Below, one piece after another: positions 1 through 6,039 of a stretch of 8,807 nucleotides of DNA (positions are counted from its first letter, which is position 1; every line of letters begins with the position of its first letter). Origin of the DNA: Promethearchaeia archaeon (GTDB lineage Archaea; Asgardarchaeota; Lokiarchaeia; Sigyniarchaeales; SOKP01); NCBI GenBank assembly GCA_029856295.1, contig JAHQWS010000066.1:1-8807 (forward strand), in the 5' to 3' direction. A model generated the notes under the pieces. It searched no databases. It was given only the letters and a program-made list of their open reading frames with translations, and was not told the DNA's origin. A program made the position numbers and the translations under genes.

Positions 1-729
1 ATTAAAGAGTCTTTCAAAAATAAACCGTTTATAATATTTGAGCTCAGTCTCTTTTGTATAATATTAGGACAAACTATGCTGACTACTGCTGTGTTTTATT
101 ACGTTGATTTTGTTCTGAACTTAAGTGGAGTTATGGCAATTATTCCAATTTTAATTGTAATTCTTACGATTTTTATATTTGCATATTTTGCTAGTAAATT
201 AATCAAAAGATATGGTTTGAAGAAAGTGTTTATCTTCAGTCAAATCATAACAGCAATCGGGTTCTTATTGACTTTCTTTATAGGATGGAGTCTGAATACC
301 GTTATTATTAGTATGCTTCTAATAGGTATTGGGCTTTCAATAATAATAATAGAAAGTCCTATAATTCTTGCTGATACAATAGATTTTGACGAGATTAAAA
401 CAAATAAAAGGAGGGAAACAACTTATACCGGGATCGAAGCTCTCATCACTAAACCGGCAATATCTTTGGGCAACTTTCTATTCCTTATAATAATCTCCAG
501 TTTTGGATTTCAAGAAGCAGCAAAGACTCAATCGGACTCGGCTATACTAGGGATTATGCTCGGCTTTACAATTATCCCTGCGATCTTTGTGTTTATCAGT
601 GCGTTTATCATGAAGTTTTACACATTGGACGGTCCGGAATGGACAGAAGAAAAACTAAAATTACAACAAGTTCATGAAGAGAAGGAAAAAGAATACATTA
701 AATACTTAAAGGAACAAGAGAAACTATAA
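1..729 (+). CDS. GPH-family (MelB-like) sugar:cation symporter, MFS superfamily, 5'-truncated
   Basis: The frame is open from the first base, so the gene begins left of the window; the ATG at 76 is internal. The visible 242 residues contain about six hydrophobic helices (roughly residues 10-33, 45-68, 76-94, 99-122, 153-171 and 182-205), which is the C-terminal half of a 12-helix major facilitator. The cytoplasmic loop DEIKTNKRRE followed by TYTGIEALITKPA (about residues 130-152) matches the loop typical of glycoside-pentoside-hexuronide transporters such as MelB, where the pattern is D-E-x-K-T-x-x-R-R-E. Members import sugars or related solutes with Na+ or H+; the substrate here cannot be read from sequence. 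The protein ends in a charged Lys/Glu/Gln-rich tail of about 30 residues. It converges on the ligase gene at 797 and shares the intervening terminator region. The family is clear; the substrate is unknown. Confidence 0.82.
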   Translation: MKESFKNKPFIIFELSLFCIILGQTMLTTAVFYYVDFVLNLSGVMAIIPILIVILTIFIFAYFASKLIKRYGLKKVFIFSQIITAIGFLLTFFIGWSLNTVIISMLLIGIGLSIIIIESPIILADTIDFDEIKTNKRRETTYTGIEALITKPAISLGNFLFLIIISSFGFQEAAKTQSDSAILGIMLGFTIIPAIFVFISAFIMKFYTLDGPEWTEEKLKLQQVHEEKEKEYIKYLKEQEKL

Positions 730-746
730 AAAACTCAAGAGAAACT
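715..746 (+). repeat. 11-bp direct repeat spanning the transporter stop codon
   Basis: CAAGAGAAACT occurs at 715-725 and again at 736-746. The 21-base spacing keeps the copies in the same reading frame. The first encodes the last residues of the transporter (QEKL). The second lies after the TAA stop and, if read, would give QEKL again before the next TAA. This may be a small tandem duplication in a low-complexity charged tail, with the stop falling between the units. Confidence 0.45.
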
Positions 747-769
747 TAAATCATAAAACAAATTAGATA

Positions 770-798
770 ATAAAAAAAATAATTTTTTATATATTTTT
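770..798. terminator. Probable bidirectional terminator between convergent genes
   Basis: ATAAAAAA at 770-777 pairs with TTTTTTAT at 783-790, and a second T-run follows at 794-798. Read on either strand, the two converging genes run into a U-rich tract, the usual archaeal termination signal. The T-run at 794-798 overlaps the ligase stop codon (797-799). The stem is pure A:T, so the T-rich tracts probably matter more than the hairpin. Confidence 0.45.
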
Positions 799-2656
799 AA
801 CCTTTTATTGCTTTTCCTTTTTCCATTTTATCAAAATCCTTTTCTTGTAATTCTCTACGTTGGACTTTTCCCGTCATGGAAACAGGCATCTTTCTTACGA
901 ACTCAATTAATCTTGGTGCTTTCCATTTAGCCATATTTTCCACGCACCATTCTTTTAATTGTTCGCTAGTTATATCCTTGTCTGCTTTAAATCCTTTCTT
1001 TAGGGTTACCCATGCCTTTACACTCTCACCGGTCTTCTCGTCAGGTAGTCCTGCGACAGCAACCTCGTCAACCATTTCATGATGACCCATCAAGTCTTCC
1101 ACTTCTTTTGGAAATACACTGTGTCCGGATACTTTAATTAGGGATTTTTTACGATCTCGGATTTCAACAAAACCATGCTCGTCCATAAATCCGATATCTC
1201 CTGATAAAAGCCATCTCTGACCATTCCACATTTTTATGTTATCTTCCAGTTCTTTCTGTTCGCCTAAATACCCTAACATTATTTGCGGTCCGGCGATGCA
1301 GATTTCACCAGTATTTTCAACACCAAAATTATTCATTTCAGGAGTTCCGTCACATATTGGCCCTTTATCAAAATCATCGCTGGGAAATATTGCCCAATCA
1401 GCACCCGGAATAGGCAATCCTAATTTCCCATCTTTAGAAGGGCCCCAGAAAGGATTAATGCTAACGACTGGTGAAGTTTCAGTCAAGCCATACCCAACTC
1501 GAATTGGACAGAAGATCTTTTCAAAGGGAATCCTTACATAGTCATGAAGAGGCCCTGCGCCTTGTGTAGCATATTTTAATTTTTTATGAAAGTCGTATTT
1601 CTTCTTATATTCTTCTTCACCCATCTCCTCAACATAGTCAGTTAGTCTTTTAAAAAGCATCTCTACTCCAGTATACATTACTCCCTTTGGAGCATCGAGT
1701 TTTGTAATAATATCGGATAAAATATCATCGGTAGGTGGTCTTGGAAAGAGAAGCATAACCATACCTAGCGCTAAAGCGCCATTCATTACACAGGTCATGC
1801 CAAAGCTATGGAAAAACGGAATACTTCCTATGGTTATCATGTTTTTTTCCAAATTCGTCCAAGGTTTTATCATATATAAATTTGAAACACAATTTGCATG
1901 ACTTAACATCGCAACTTTAGGGAGTCCCGTAGTTCCCCCTGTCATCAAAAATACTGCAGGATCGATCCAGGGATCGATATCCACTGTAATATCCCTTGAT
2001 TCAGTTTCTTCAATGATTTTTTTCATCCGATATATTTTGTATTGATCTGCCTCATCGGGTACCTTGTCTTGAAAACTAGGAATAGTGGCTCTTAAAGAAT
2101 CGAAAATATCGCCAGTAACAGTGACAAAATCTAATAAATTTGTGGAGATTACGGAATGTACCTTTGTTTTCTGTAGAATACTATTAGGACCCGCGATATA
2201 CAACGCATCCATCATAACAAAGACTTTTGCATCTGTCATTGTTAATGAATGAAGAAGTTCCATCGGTCGATAAGTAGGATTGATACCTTGTGCTATTGCT
2301 CCAATATATTGACAACCCATATAAGCAACTACGAAATTTATGGAATTTGGGAGATCAATAGCAACCACATCCCCTTTTCTAATACCTAATTTATCATAGA
2401 GGAACGTTCCAAACTTTTTCGCAAGATCAAATAAAGTTCTCAAAGTCACTTTTTCCATATATGTTCCTAATACGGAAATACATATAGTTTGGTCCCAAAT
2501 ATCATAATCATCTGCAGCCTTTATGAAAGCATCCCATAATGGAACTATATCTATACCTTCAACATCTTTCAATTGATGCGTTACGCCCTCTGGCCAGTAT
2601 CCCCCGGTAAACCACACTTTTTTCTCATCCACTAAAAAGTCGTCTAAACTTGTCAT
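797..2656 (-). CDS. Long-chain acyl-CoA synthetase-like AMP-forming ligase (FadD type)
   Basis: A 619-residue member of the ANL adenylating superfamily, expected to activate a carboxylic acid, probably a fatty acid, to acyl-AMP and then acyl-CoA in the cytoplasm. The core motifs are in order: the P-loop MTGGTTGLPK (residues 238-247), PFFHSFGMT (280-288), GYGLTET (388-394), the SGD aspartate at 487, the hinge RDRKKSLIKVSG (500-511) and the C-terminal MTGKVQRREL with catalytic Lys597. The P-loop has Gly where most relatives have Ser (TSGTTG). All motifs needed for both half-reactions are present, and the length is normal for the family. Substrate chain length cannot be told. ATG at 2656 is preceded by GTGAGAAG on the coding strand, a weak ribosome-site match, and by a TATA-like box about 40 bases upstream. 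The gene is visibly less AT-rich than those to its right. It is monocistronic here, with a divergent intergenic region upstream and a convergent terminator downstream. Confidence 0.88.
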   Translation of the reverse strand: MTSLDDFLVDEKKVWFTGGYWPEGVTHQLKDVEGIDIVPLWDAFIKAADDYDIWDQTICISVLGTYMEKVTLRTLFDLAKKFGTFLYDKLGIRKGDVVAIDLPNSINFVVAYMGCQYIGAIAQGINPTYRPMELLHSLTMTDAKVFVMMDALYIAGPNSILQKTKVHSVISTNLLDFVTVTGDIFDSLRATIPSFQDKVPDEADQYKIYRMKKIIEETESRDITVDIDPWIDPAVFLMTGGTTGLPKVAMLSHANCVSNLYMIKPWTNLEKNMITIGSIPFFHSFGMTCVMNGALALGMVMLLFPRPPTDDILSDIITKLDAPKGVMYTGVEMLFKRLTDYVEEMGEEEYKKKYDFHKKLKYATQGAGPLHDYVRIPFEKIFCPIRVGYGLTETSPVVSINPFWGPSKDGKLGLPIPGADWAIFPSDDFDKGPICDGTPEMNNFGVENTGEICIAGPQIMLGYLGEQKELEDNIKMWNGQRWLLSGDIGFMDEHGFVEIRDRKKSLIKVSGHSVFPKEVEDLMGHHEMVDEVAVAGLPDEKTGESVKAWVTLKKGFKADKDITSEQLKEWCVENMAKWKAPRLIEFVRKMPVSMTGKVQRRELQEKDFDKMEKGKAIKG

Positions 2657-2690
2657 ATCTTCTCACGTTTTATTTTTTTTCAAGAATACT

Positions 2691-2700
2691 GTTTATAATT
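2691..2700 (-). promoter_or_regulatory. TATA-like box for the acyl-CoA synthetase gene
   Basis: On the minus strand this reads AATTATAAAC, about 38-45 bases before the ATG at 2656. An archaeal TATA box lies about 25 bases before the transcript start, so the leader would be short, around 15-20 bases. The whole region is AT-rich, which lowers confidence. Confidence 0.3.
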
Positions 2701-2850
2701 AATTTATATGTATATTAACGATATCAAAAATAATACATCCGATTAAAAATTATGCTTGAAATTAACAAAAAGAACTCAGCATTTTTATGTTGATTCTACA
2801 AATTAAAGAGTATAGACCTTTCTTGGTGTAATTCATCTTAATTTTTAACA

Positions 2851-3038
2851 TTATTTGCGCAAGCAGATGATTAAAAGAATACCAATTGCCACCATTACAG
2901 CAATAGATAATACTTTTATTTCAATAAAAGGAGCTTGAAAAAAAATCCAGATAAAAGCACTTCGCGAACGGATTTACCGCATTTAGGGCACATATCTGCT
3001 CGGGGTGAACAATCGTTTCCACAATATGGACACTTCAT
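2851..3038 (-). pseudogene. Small zinc-ribbon membrane protein, frameshifted at a poly-T run
   Basis: From ATG at 3038 the minus strand reads MKCPYCGNDCSPRADMCPKC, a zinc ribbon with two CxxC knuckles (Cys3/Cys6 and Cys17/Cys20) plus Cys10. The frame then runs through eight T (complement of A at 2938-2945) and stops at 2916, giving only 40 residues. In the -1 frame after the T-run the sequence reads QAPFIEIK, then a membrane helix (VLSIAVMVAIGILLIICL), then RK and TAA at 2851. One extra base in the run would join them into a 62-residue zinc ribbon plus one transmembrane helix, a very common archaeal small-protein layout. The span is 188 bases, one short of 63 codons, as expected for a single missing base. 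The break may be a homopolymer error, a real mutation, or -1 slippage on U8. Role unknown; such proteins are often membrane-tethered. No Shine-Dalgarno site is visible. Confidence 0.6.
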
Positions 3039-3097
3039 AGAAACACAATTCAATAATGGTTATCTTCTTTTTATTATTAATAATATAGGTGCTGTTT

Positions 3098-3114
3098 CTC
3101 TATTTTTAATAGAG
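3098..3114. repeat. Perfect inverted repeat in the divergent intergenic region
   Basis: CTCTATT, a TTT spacer, then AATAGAG: a 7-bp perfect inverted repeat between the start of the zinc-ribbon gene (3038, -) and taw2 (3184, +). It could be an operator for either promoter or a short hairpin. It stands out in an AT-rich region only because of its C/G ends. No function can be assigned. Confidence 0.3.
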
Positions 3115-3142
3115 TATGATAATTATATTAATTAATAATTTC

Positions 3143-3156
3143 TTTATAATATATTT
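3143..3156 (+). promoter_or_regulatory. TATA-like box for taw2
   Basis: TTTATAATATATTT is centred about 34 bases before the ATG at 3184. That would put the transcript start near 3175, so the mRNA would have a very short leader. This agrees with the lack of any Shine-Dalgarno match before the ATG. Confidence 0.35.
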
Positions 3157-3183
3157 AATACTTTATTTCGATTTTTAGAAAAC

Positions 3184-4044
3184 ATGGGATTCAAAGAAAA
3201 ACTTAAGGCAAATTTAAAGGAATTTTTGTCAGAACAGGAACTTTCTATTCTTCCAAAAGGATTTCAAACAATTGGAAAGATTATGATTTTAAAGTTAAAT
3301 CCAAAGCTCTTAGATAAAAAGTATAGAATTGGTAAAGCATGTTTAGAATTATACCCTTATATAAAATCGATTTATATTAACTTAGGAAAAATAAAGGGTA
3401 AATTTAGAGAGCCAGAAAAGATTGAACTAATTGCTGGAGAAGATAATCCAATAGTAGAACATAAAGAACATGGAGTAATTTATAGGTTTGATCTCACAAA
3501 GATAATGTTTAGTAAGGGGAACCTTAATGAAAGGAAATTATTAGCAACGTTGGTTAAGGATGGTGAGGTTGTAGTTGATATGTTTGCCGGTATTGGGTAT
3601 TTTTCACTCCCTATTGCAAAAAATTCTAGCCCAGAACGAATCTATAGTATAGAATTAAATCCGTTTTCATATAAATTTTTTGTTGAGAACATAAAATTAA
3701 ATCATTTAGAAGATATTATTATTCCTATTATGGGGGATTGTAAGGAAGAAGTTTTAAAGTTAAGTAAAAAAGGAATTAAAGCTGATAGAGTAATTATGGG
3801 GGTATTTCCTGCTCCTAAAGCATTTATTAAAGATGGATTATCTTTAGCAAAGGGTGACGGATCCGTATATCATTATGAGGGTGTTGTTGAAAAGGAAAAG
3901 TATACGGAATTATTTGATGAGTTTAATCAGATTGCTGAGGAAAATAAATGCAGTTGTAAATTAATTTCACATAGATTTGTTAAAAGTTACGGACCTAATT
4001 TATATCATGTAGTATTAGATATCAGAGTTTCAGAAAAAAATTAA
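3184..4044 (+). CDS. taw2: tRNA-Phe wyosine synthesis enzyme Taw2 (aminocarboxypropyltransferase)
   Basis: A 286-residue protein of the Trm5/TYW2 family, the usual length for archaeal Taw2. Taw2 transfers the 3-amino-3-carboxypropyl group of S-adenosylmethionine to 4-demethylwyosine at position 37 of tRNA-Phe. Visible features are a family segment before the catalytic domain, IMFSKGNLNERKLL (residues 107-120); the SAM-binding motif VDMFAGIGYFSLP (131-143); an acidic SAM-contact region YSIELNP (154-160); and DRVIMGVFPAP (201-211). Trm5, which methylates N1 of G37, has an N-(L/P)-P motif at that last position. Its absence, together with GIGYF rather than GVGPF, favours Taw2. The start ATG has no ribosome site and a TATA-like box about 35 bases upstream. 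The gene stands alone, with 138 bases to the next gene. A Trm5-like enzyme is the main alternative. Confidence 0.82.
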   Translation: MGFKEKLKANLKEFLSEQELSILPKGFQTIGKIMILKLNPKLLDKKYRIGKACLELYPYIKSIYINLGKIKGKFREPEKIELIAGEDNPIVEHKEHGVIYRFDLTKIMFSKGNLNERKLLATLVKDGEVVVDMFAGIGYFSLPIAKNSSPERIYSIELNPFSYKFFVENIKLNHLEDIIIPIMGDCKEEVLKLSKKGIKADRVIMGVFPAPKAFIKDGLSLAKGDGSVYHYEGVVEKEKYTELFDEFNQIAEENKCSCKLISHRFVKSYGPNLYHVVLDIRVSEKN

Positions 4045-4109
4045 AAGCTTAGATTTCTATAAATTTATAAAAAAGTTAGTCAATTTTAATTTAAGAAATA
4101 AAATTAATT

Positions 4110-4126
4110 GATCTTAGAGAAAGATC
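4110..4126. repeat. Short hairpin downstream of taw2
   Basis: GATCTT (4110-4115) and AAGATC (4121-4126) form a 6-bp stem with a 5-base loop. An A-run rather than a T-run follows on the plus strand, so it is not a classical terminator for taw2. It sits about 60 bases before the next ATG and could be part of that gene's control region. Function unknown. Confidence 0.25.
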
Positions 4127-4182
4127 TTAAAAAAAATAGATTATTATACTTAAAGGAATTAAATTAAACTGGTTGAGCGAAT

Positions 4183-5424
4183 ATGCCTGAGAAGCTGACA
4201 ATTGGTTTGGATTATTCACATAATAATAAATTAACTTTAGAGGTTTCTAGTTATAATGAATTTACTAATTTTTTATTCTCATCAGGCTATAAGTTAGGAA
4301 GAATAGAAGCCGGGTTTGATTCATTAAAAAAATTAGAAAATTATGATGTAATCTTGCTTTCTTCACCCAATAACAGTAATATTGAAGAAGATGAGATAAA
4401 GAATATTGAAAAATATGTAAGAAATGGAGGAAGTATGTTAATTCTTAGTTCAATGGGAGGCGACTATACAAATAGAACAAATTTAAATGAATTAACGCAA
4501 AAGTTTGGGTTTGAATTTGAATCAGACGAAATTAACGACTCGGTGAATTATGTTTACTTACAAAAAAGGCCATTAATCACAAAACTTACTCCACATGTTA
4601 TAAGCGATCAAGTAAAACAGCTTGTTTTTTCTTCAGCCTGCTCTTTAAAGGTATTAGATTTTATAGAAGATGAACAAAATATTAAAATCGAGATTATAGC
4701 TAAAGCAGGATTAAATACATGGCATAAAAAATATAATGGAAGTGAATGGATCGAGGAAGATTGTCCTAAGATTCCATTAATCATAGCAGTAGATTATTAT
4801 AAAGGTAAAGTAATTGGTTTTGGAAATTTATCGATGTTTTCTTCTCTTGGACATGAATATGGATTTTCAGCTTTTGATAATAGGATATTAATAGCTAATA
4901 CTTTGAATTATTTAACAAGTGGCGCTCTTTCTTCAGGAAAGCTTATTACAGTCAATTTAAATCTCAGTTTATTTTACTGGGCAAATAAAATCCTTGAAGA
5001 TCAAGACTGGGAAGATTTTTCTGACATTATTAACGTTGCTGTAAAATATTTTAAGGACAATTATAAAAGAGCCATAAATGATATAAAGAGGACTCAAGAA
5101 GAAAAACTGGAGAAGAAAAAGAAGTTTGAACAGTCGAAAGAAGAACGAGAGGAAGATAAAATTCTTGACATGGTTCCTATCAGAAAAAAAGAAGATCTCA
5201 AAGATATAATGAGTGCTTTAGAAGAGCTCACGGGGGAAAAATATGAATTATCTATTAATTTAGAGGAGGAAACTGAAGACAAATTTTTAATAGAAATTGA
5301 TGGCAATATAATAGAATATACCTTGGAAGATGCAGATCAGTTTAATATTGAAACTTCTAAACATGCTATATGGCATGAGAAACCCACGAAAGCATTCTTA
5401 GATTGGCTCAATGACCGAAAATAG
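4183..5424 (+). CDS. GIFT-domain (IFT52-like) protein with charged C-terminal extension
   Basis: I recognise the fold family but not a named gene. Residues 1-250 read as an alternating beta/alpha glutamine-amidotransferase-like domain. YDVILLSSPNN (54-64) is followed by EIKNIEKYVRNGGSMLIL (71-88), then GGD (92-94) and NRTNLNELTQKFGFEFESD (97-115). After a beta-rich section comes KVIGFGNLSMFSS (209-221), ending with IANTLNYLTSG (237-247). This order parallels the GIFT domain of eukaryotic IFT52 (GGS, a GGE loop, TNINFLLEEYGI, a glycine-rich strand with MFS, and a final WLTTG). Related domains occur in bacterial DUF4350, GldG and ABC-auxiliary proteins, so the link need not be ciliary. No catalytic Cys-His pair is evident. 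Residues 251-300 are helical, 303-326 are Lys/Glu-rich and probably coiled coil, and 327-413 form an acidic mixed domain I cannot place. No signal peptide or membrane helix is seen, so it is probably cytoplasmic. GGTTGAG lies just before the ATG, a weak ribosome-site match. Confidence 0.7.
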   Translation: MPEKLTIGLDYSHNNKLTLEVSSYNEFTNFLFSSGYKLGRIEAGFDSLKKLENYDVILLSSPNNSNIEEDEIKNIEKYVRNGGSMLILSSMGGDYTNRTNLNELTQKFGFEFESDEINDSVNYVYLQKRPLITKLTPHVISDQVKQLVFSSACSLKVLDFIEDEQNIKIEIIAKAGLNTWHKKYNGSEWIEEDCPKIPLIIAVDYYKGKVIGFGNLSMFSSLGHEYGFSAFDNRILIANTLNYLTSGALSSGKLITVNLNLSLFYWANKILEDQDWEDFSDIINVAVKYFKDNYKRAINDIKRTQEEKLEKKKKFEQSKEEREEDKILDMVPIRKKEDLKDIMSALEELTGEKYELSINLEEETEDKFLIEIDGNIIEYTLEDADQFNIETSKHAIWHEKPTKAFLDWLNDRK

Positions 5425-5462
5425 AAAATAATCAAAAATCTACTTATTCTATTCCTACCCAT

Positions 5463-5612
5463 ATAGGGCTCAAATGCCGTCGATTTCTTGATATTAACCC
5501 TGAGATATTATGAGAAGGACAGAATATCGGAAGCAAAGGTATTTTAATTGTTTATTATATTTTTCCCCCTCGCATATTTCGTAAGCATTACTTCAACAAA
5601 CACAATATTTAA
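5463..5612 (+). pseudogene. Possible decayed copy of the downstream zinc-finger domain
   Basis: Reading codons from 5463, the frame gives IGLKCRRFLDINPEIL, a TGA (5511-5513), then EGQNIGSKGILIVYYIFPP, then RIFRKHYFNKHNI and TAA. Compared with the intact domain at 5824-6000, the spacing is almost the same: KC at the start, EG 14-15 residues later, then G-(I/V)-(L/I), then (R/C)-x-H-x-F. Two expected cysteines are replaced and there is a stop inside. No start codon is visible. It may be a degraded tandem paralogue, but identity is low and chance cannot be excluded without an alignment score. Confidence 0.28.
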
Positions 5613-5784
5613 TCTATTTGGAATAAATGAAACTTATGTTCTTATTAATATCTAAATACAAACCATTTGAAGTCCAATTATATATTTATCATGTAGTTGT
5701 AGATTGAATCATAAACCAAACAGAGACAAACTTAAATATAATATTTGTTATTATTTTCTTATATAGAATATTTACAATCAAGTC

Positions 5785-5799
5785 CACATAAATATTAGT
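5785..5799 (+). promoter_or_regulatory. TATA-like box for the zinc-finger gene
   Basis: CACATAAATATTAGT lies about 25-39 bases before the ATG at 5824, a spacing that would suit a nearly leaderless transcript. No ribosome site is visible before that ATG. A second candidate (CTTAAATATAATATT, 5731-5745) lies further upstream and would give a leader of about 55 bases. Confidence 0.28.
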
Positions 5800-5823
5800 T
5801 CTATTAAGAACGAATTGAAAACA

Positions 5824-6000
5824 ATGAATAAAAGAAGAATTCTAATTAAATGTCCATCTTGTTCGAAAACAGGATATATAGATGCCTCAGAGGGATTAAG
5901 TTCTATGGGAAATAGGGGGGTTATAGCAATTCACGTTTTAAATAATACGATCTGTCCTCATTCTTTTGTGGTTTACATTGATAAAAATTTAAAACTTTGA
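5824..6000 (+). CDS. Zinc-finger N-terminal piece of a TGA-interrupted gene
   Basis: ATG at 5824 is chosen over the TTG at 5815 because it is the stronger start and lies just before the first conserved strand. The 58 residues begin MNKRRILIKCPSCSKTGYID, with a CxxC pair, and continue to NNTICPHSFVVYIDKNLKL, where Cys and His could complete a zinc site. From memory, Asgard genomes encode many proteins with such an opening, in which the C-x-H-S-F segment leads into a VDKN-F-K-V-R-G-Y motif. Here the TGA at 5998-6000 falls exactly where the Arg codon of that motif would be, and the frame stays open beyond it to 6681. The piece is therefore probably the front of a longer protein and not a complete gene. 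Function unknown. A possible decayed copy lies just upstream. Confidence 0.6.
   Translation: MNKRRILIKCPSCSKTGYIDASEGLSSMGNRGVIAIHVLNNTICPHSFVVYIDKNLKL
5998..6000 (+). other. In-frame TGA joining two halves of one reading frame
   Basis: The frames at 5824-6000 and 6040-6681 are the same frame, and the 13 codons between them (DCFLTDFQVDLPQ) are open and look coding. The TDFQVDLP segment resembles the continuation I recall for the Asgard family (KVDFQ after VRGYQ). The codon could be a nonsense change from CGA or AGA (Arg), a sequence error, or recoded as selenocysteine. TGA ends a neighbouring gene at 8214-8216, so it is not reassigned throughout the genome. Confidence 0.55.
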
Positions 6001-6039
6001 GACTGTTTCTTAACTGATTTCCAAGTTGACCTTCCTCAA

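Larger units (their letters stand above)
5425..5823. other. Intergenic stretch without an intact gene
   Basis: About 400 bases between the GIFT-domain gene and the TGA-interrupted zinc-finger frame. I found no reading frame on either strand with a start codon and convincing content, and no RNA gene. It holds a possible decayed zinc-finger segment (5463-5612) and AT-rich promoter-like sequence near 5730-5745 and 5785-5799. Confidence 0.5.

Noticed and set aside
876..1082. Plus-strand frame of 68 codons inside the ligase gene
   Set aside because: Antisense shadow of the well-supported acyl-CoA synthetase; no motif of its own.
1236..1541. Plus-strand frame of 101 codons inside the ligase gene
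   Set aside because: Antisense shadow; low-complexity Ser/Pro composition is what the complement of this coding region gives.
2935..3135. Plus-strand frame of 66 codons starting with TTG
   Set aside because: It lies opposite the zinc-ribbon gene, whose CxxC pattern and membrane helix are much stronger evidence. The plus-strand product resembles no family and lacks an ATG.
5094..5306. Minus-strand Ser-rich frame inside the GIFT-domain gene
   Set aside because: It is the complement of the Lys/Glu coiled-coil coding region, which gives Ser/Phe-rich nonsense.
5541..5660. Short hydrophobic plus-strand frame beginning LFIIFFPLAYF
   Set aside because: It has only a TTG start, about 35 codons and no ribosome site. 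A hydrophobic run is expected by chance in T-rich DNA.
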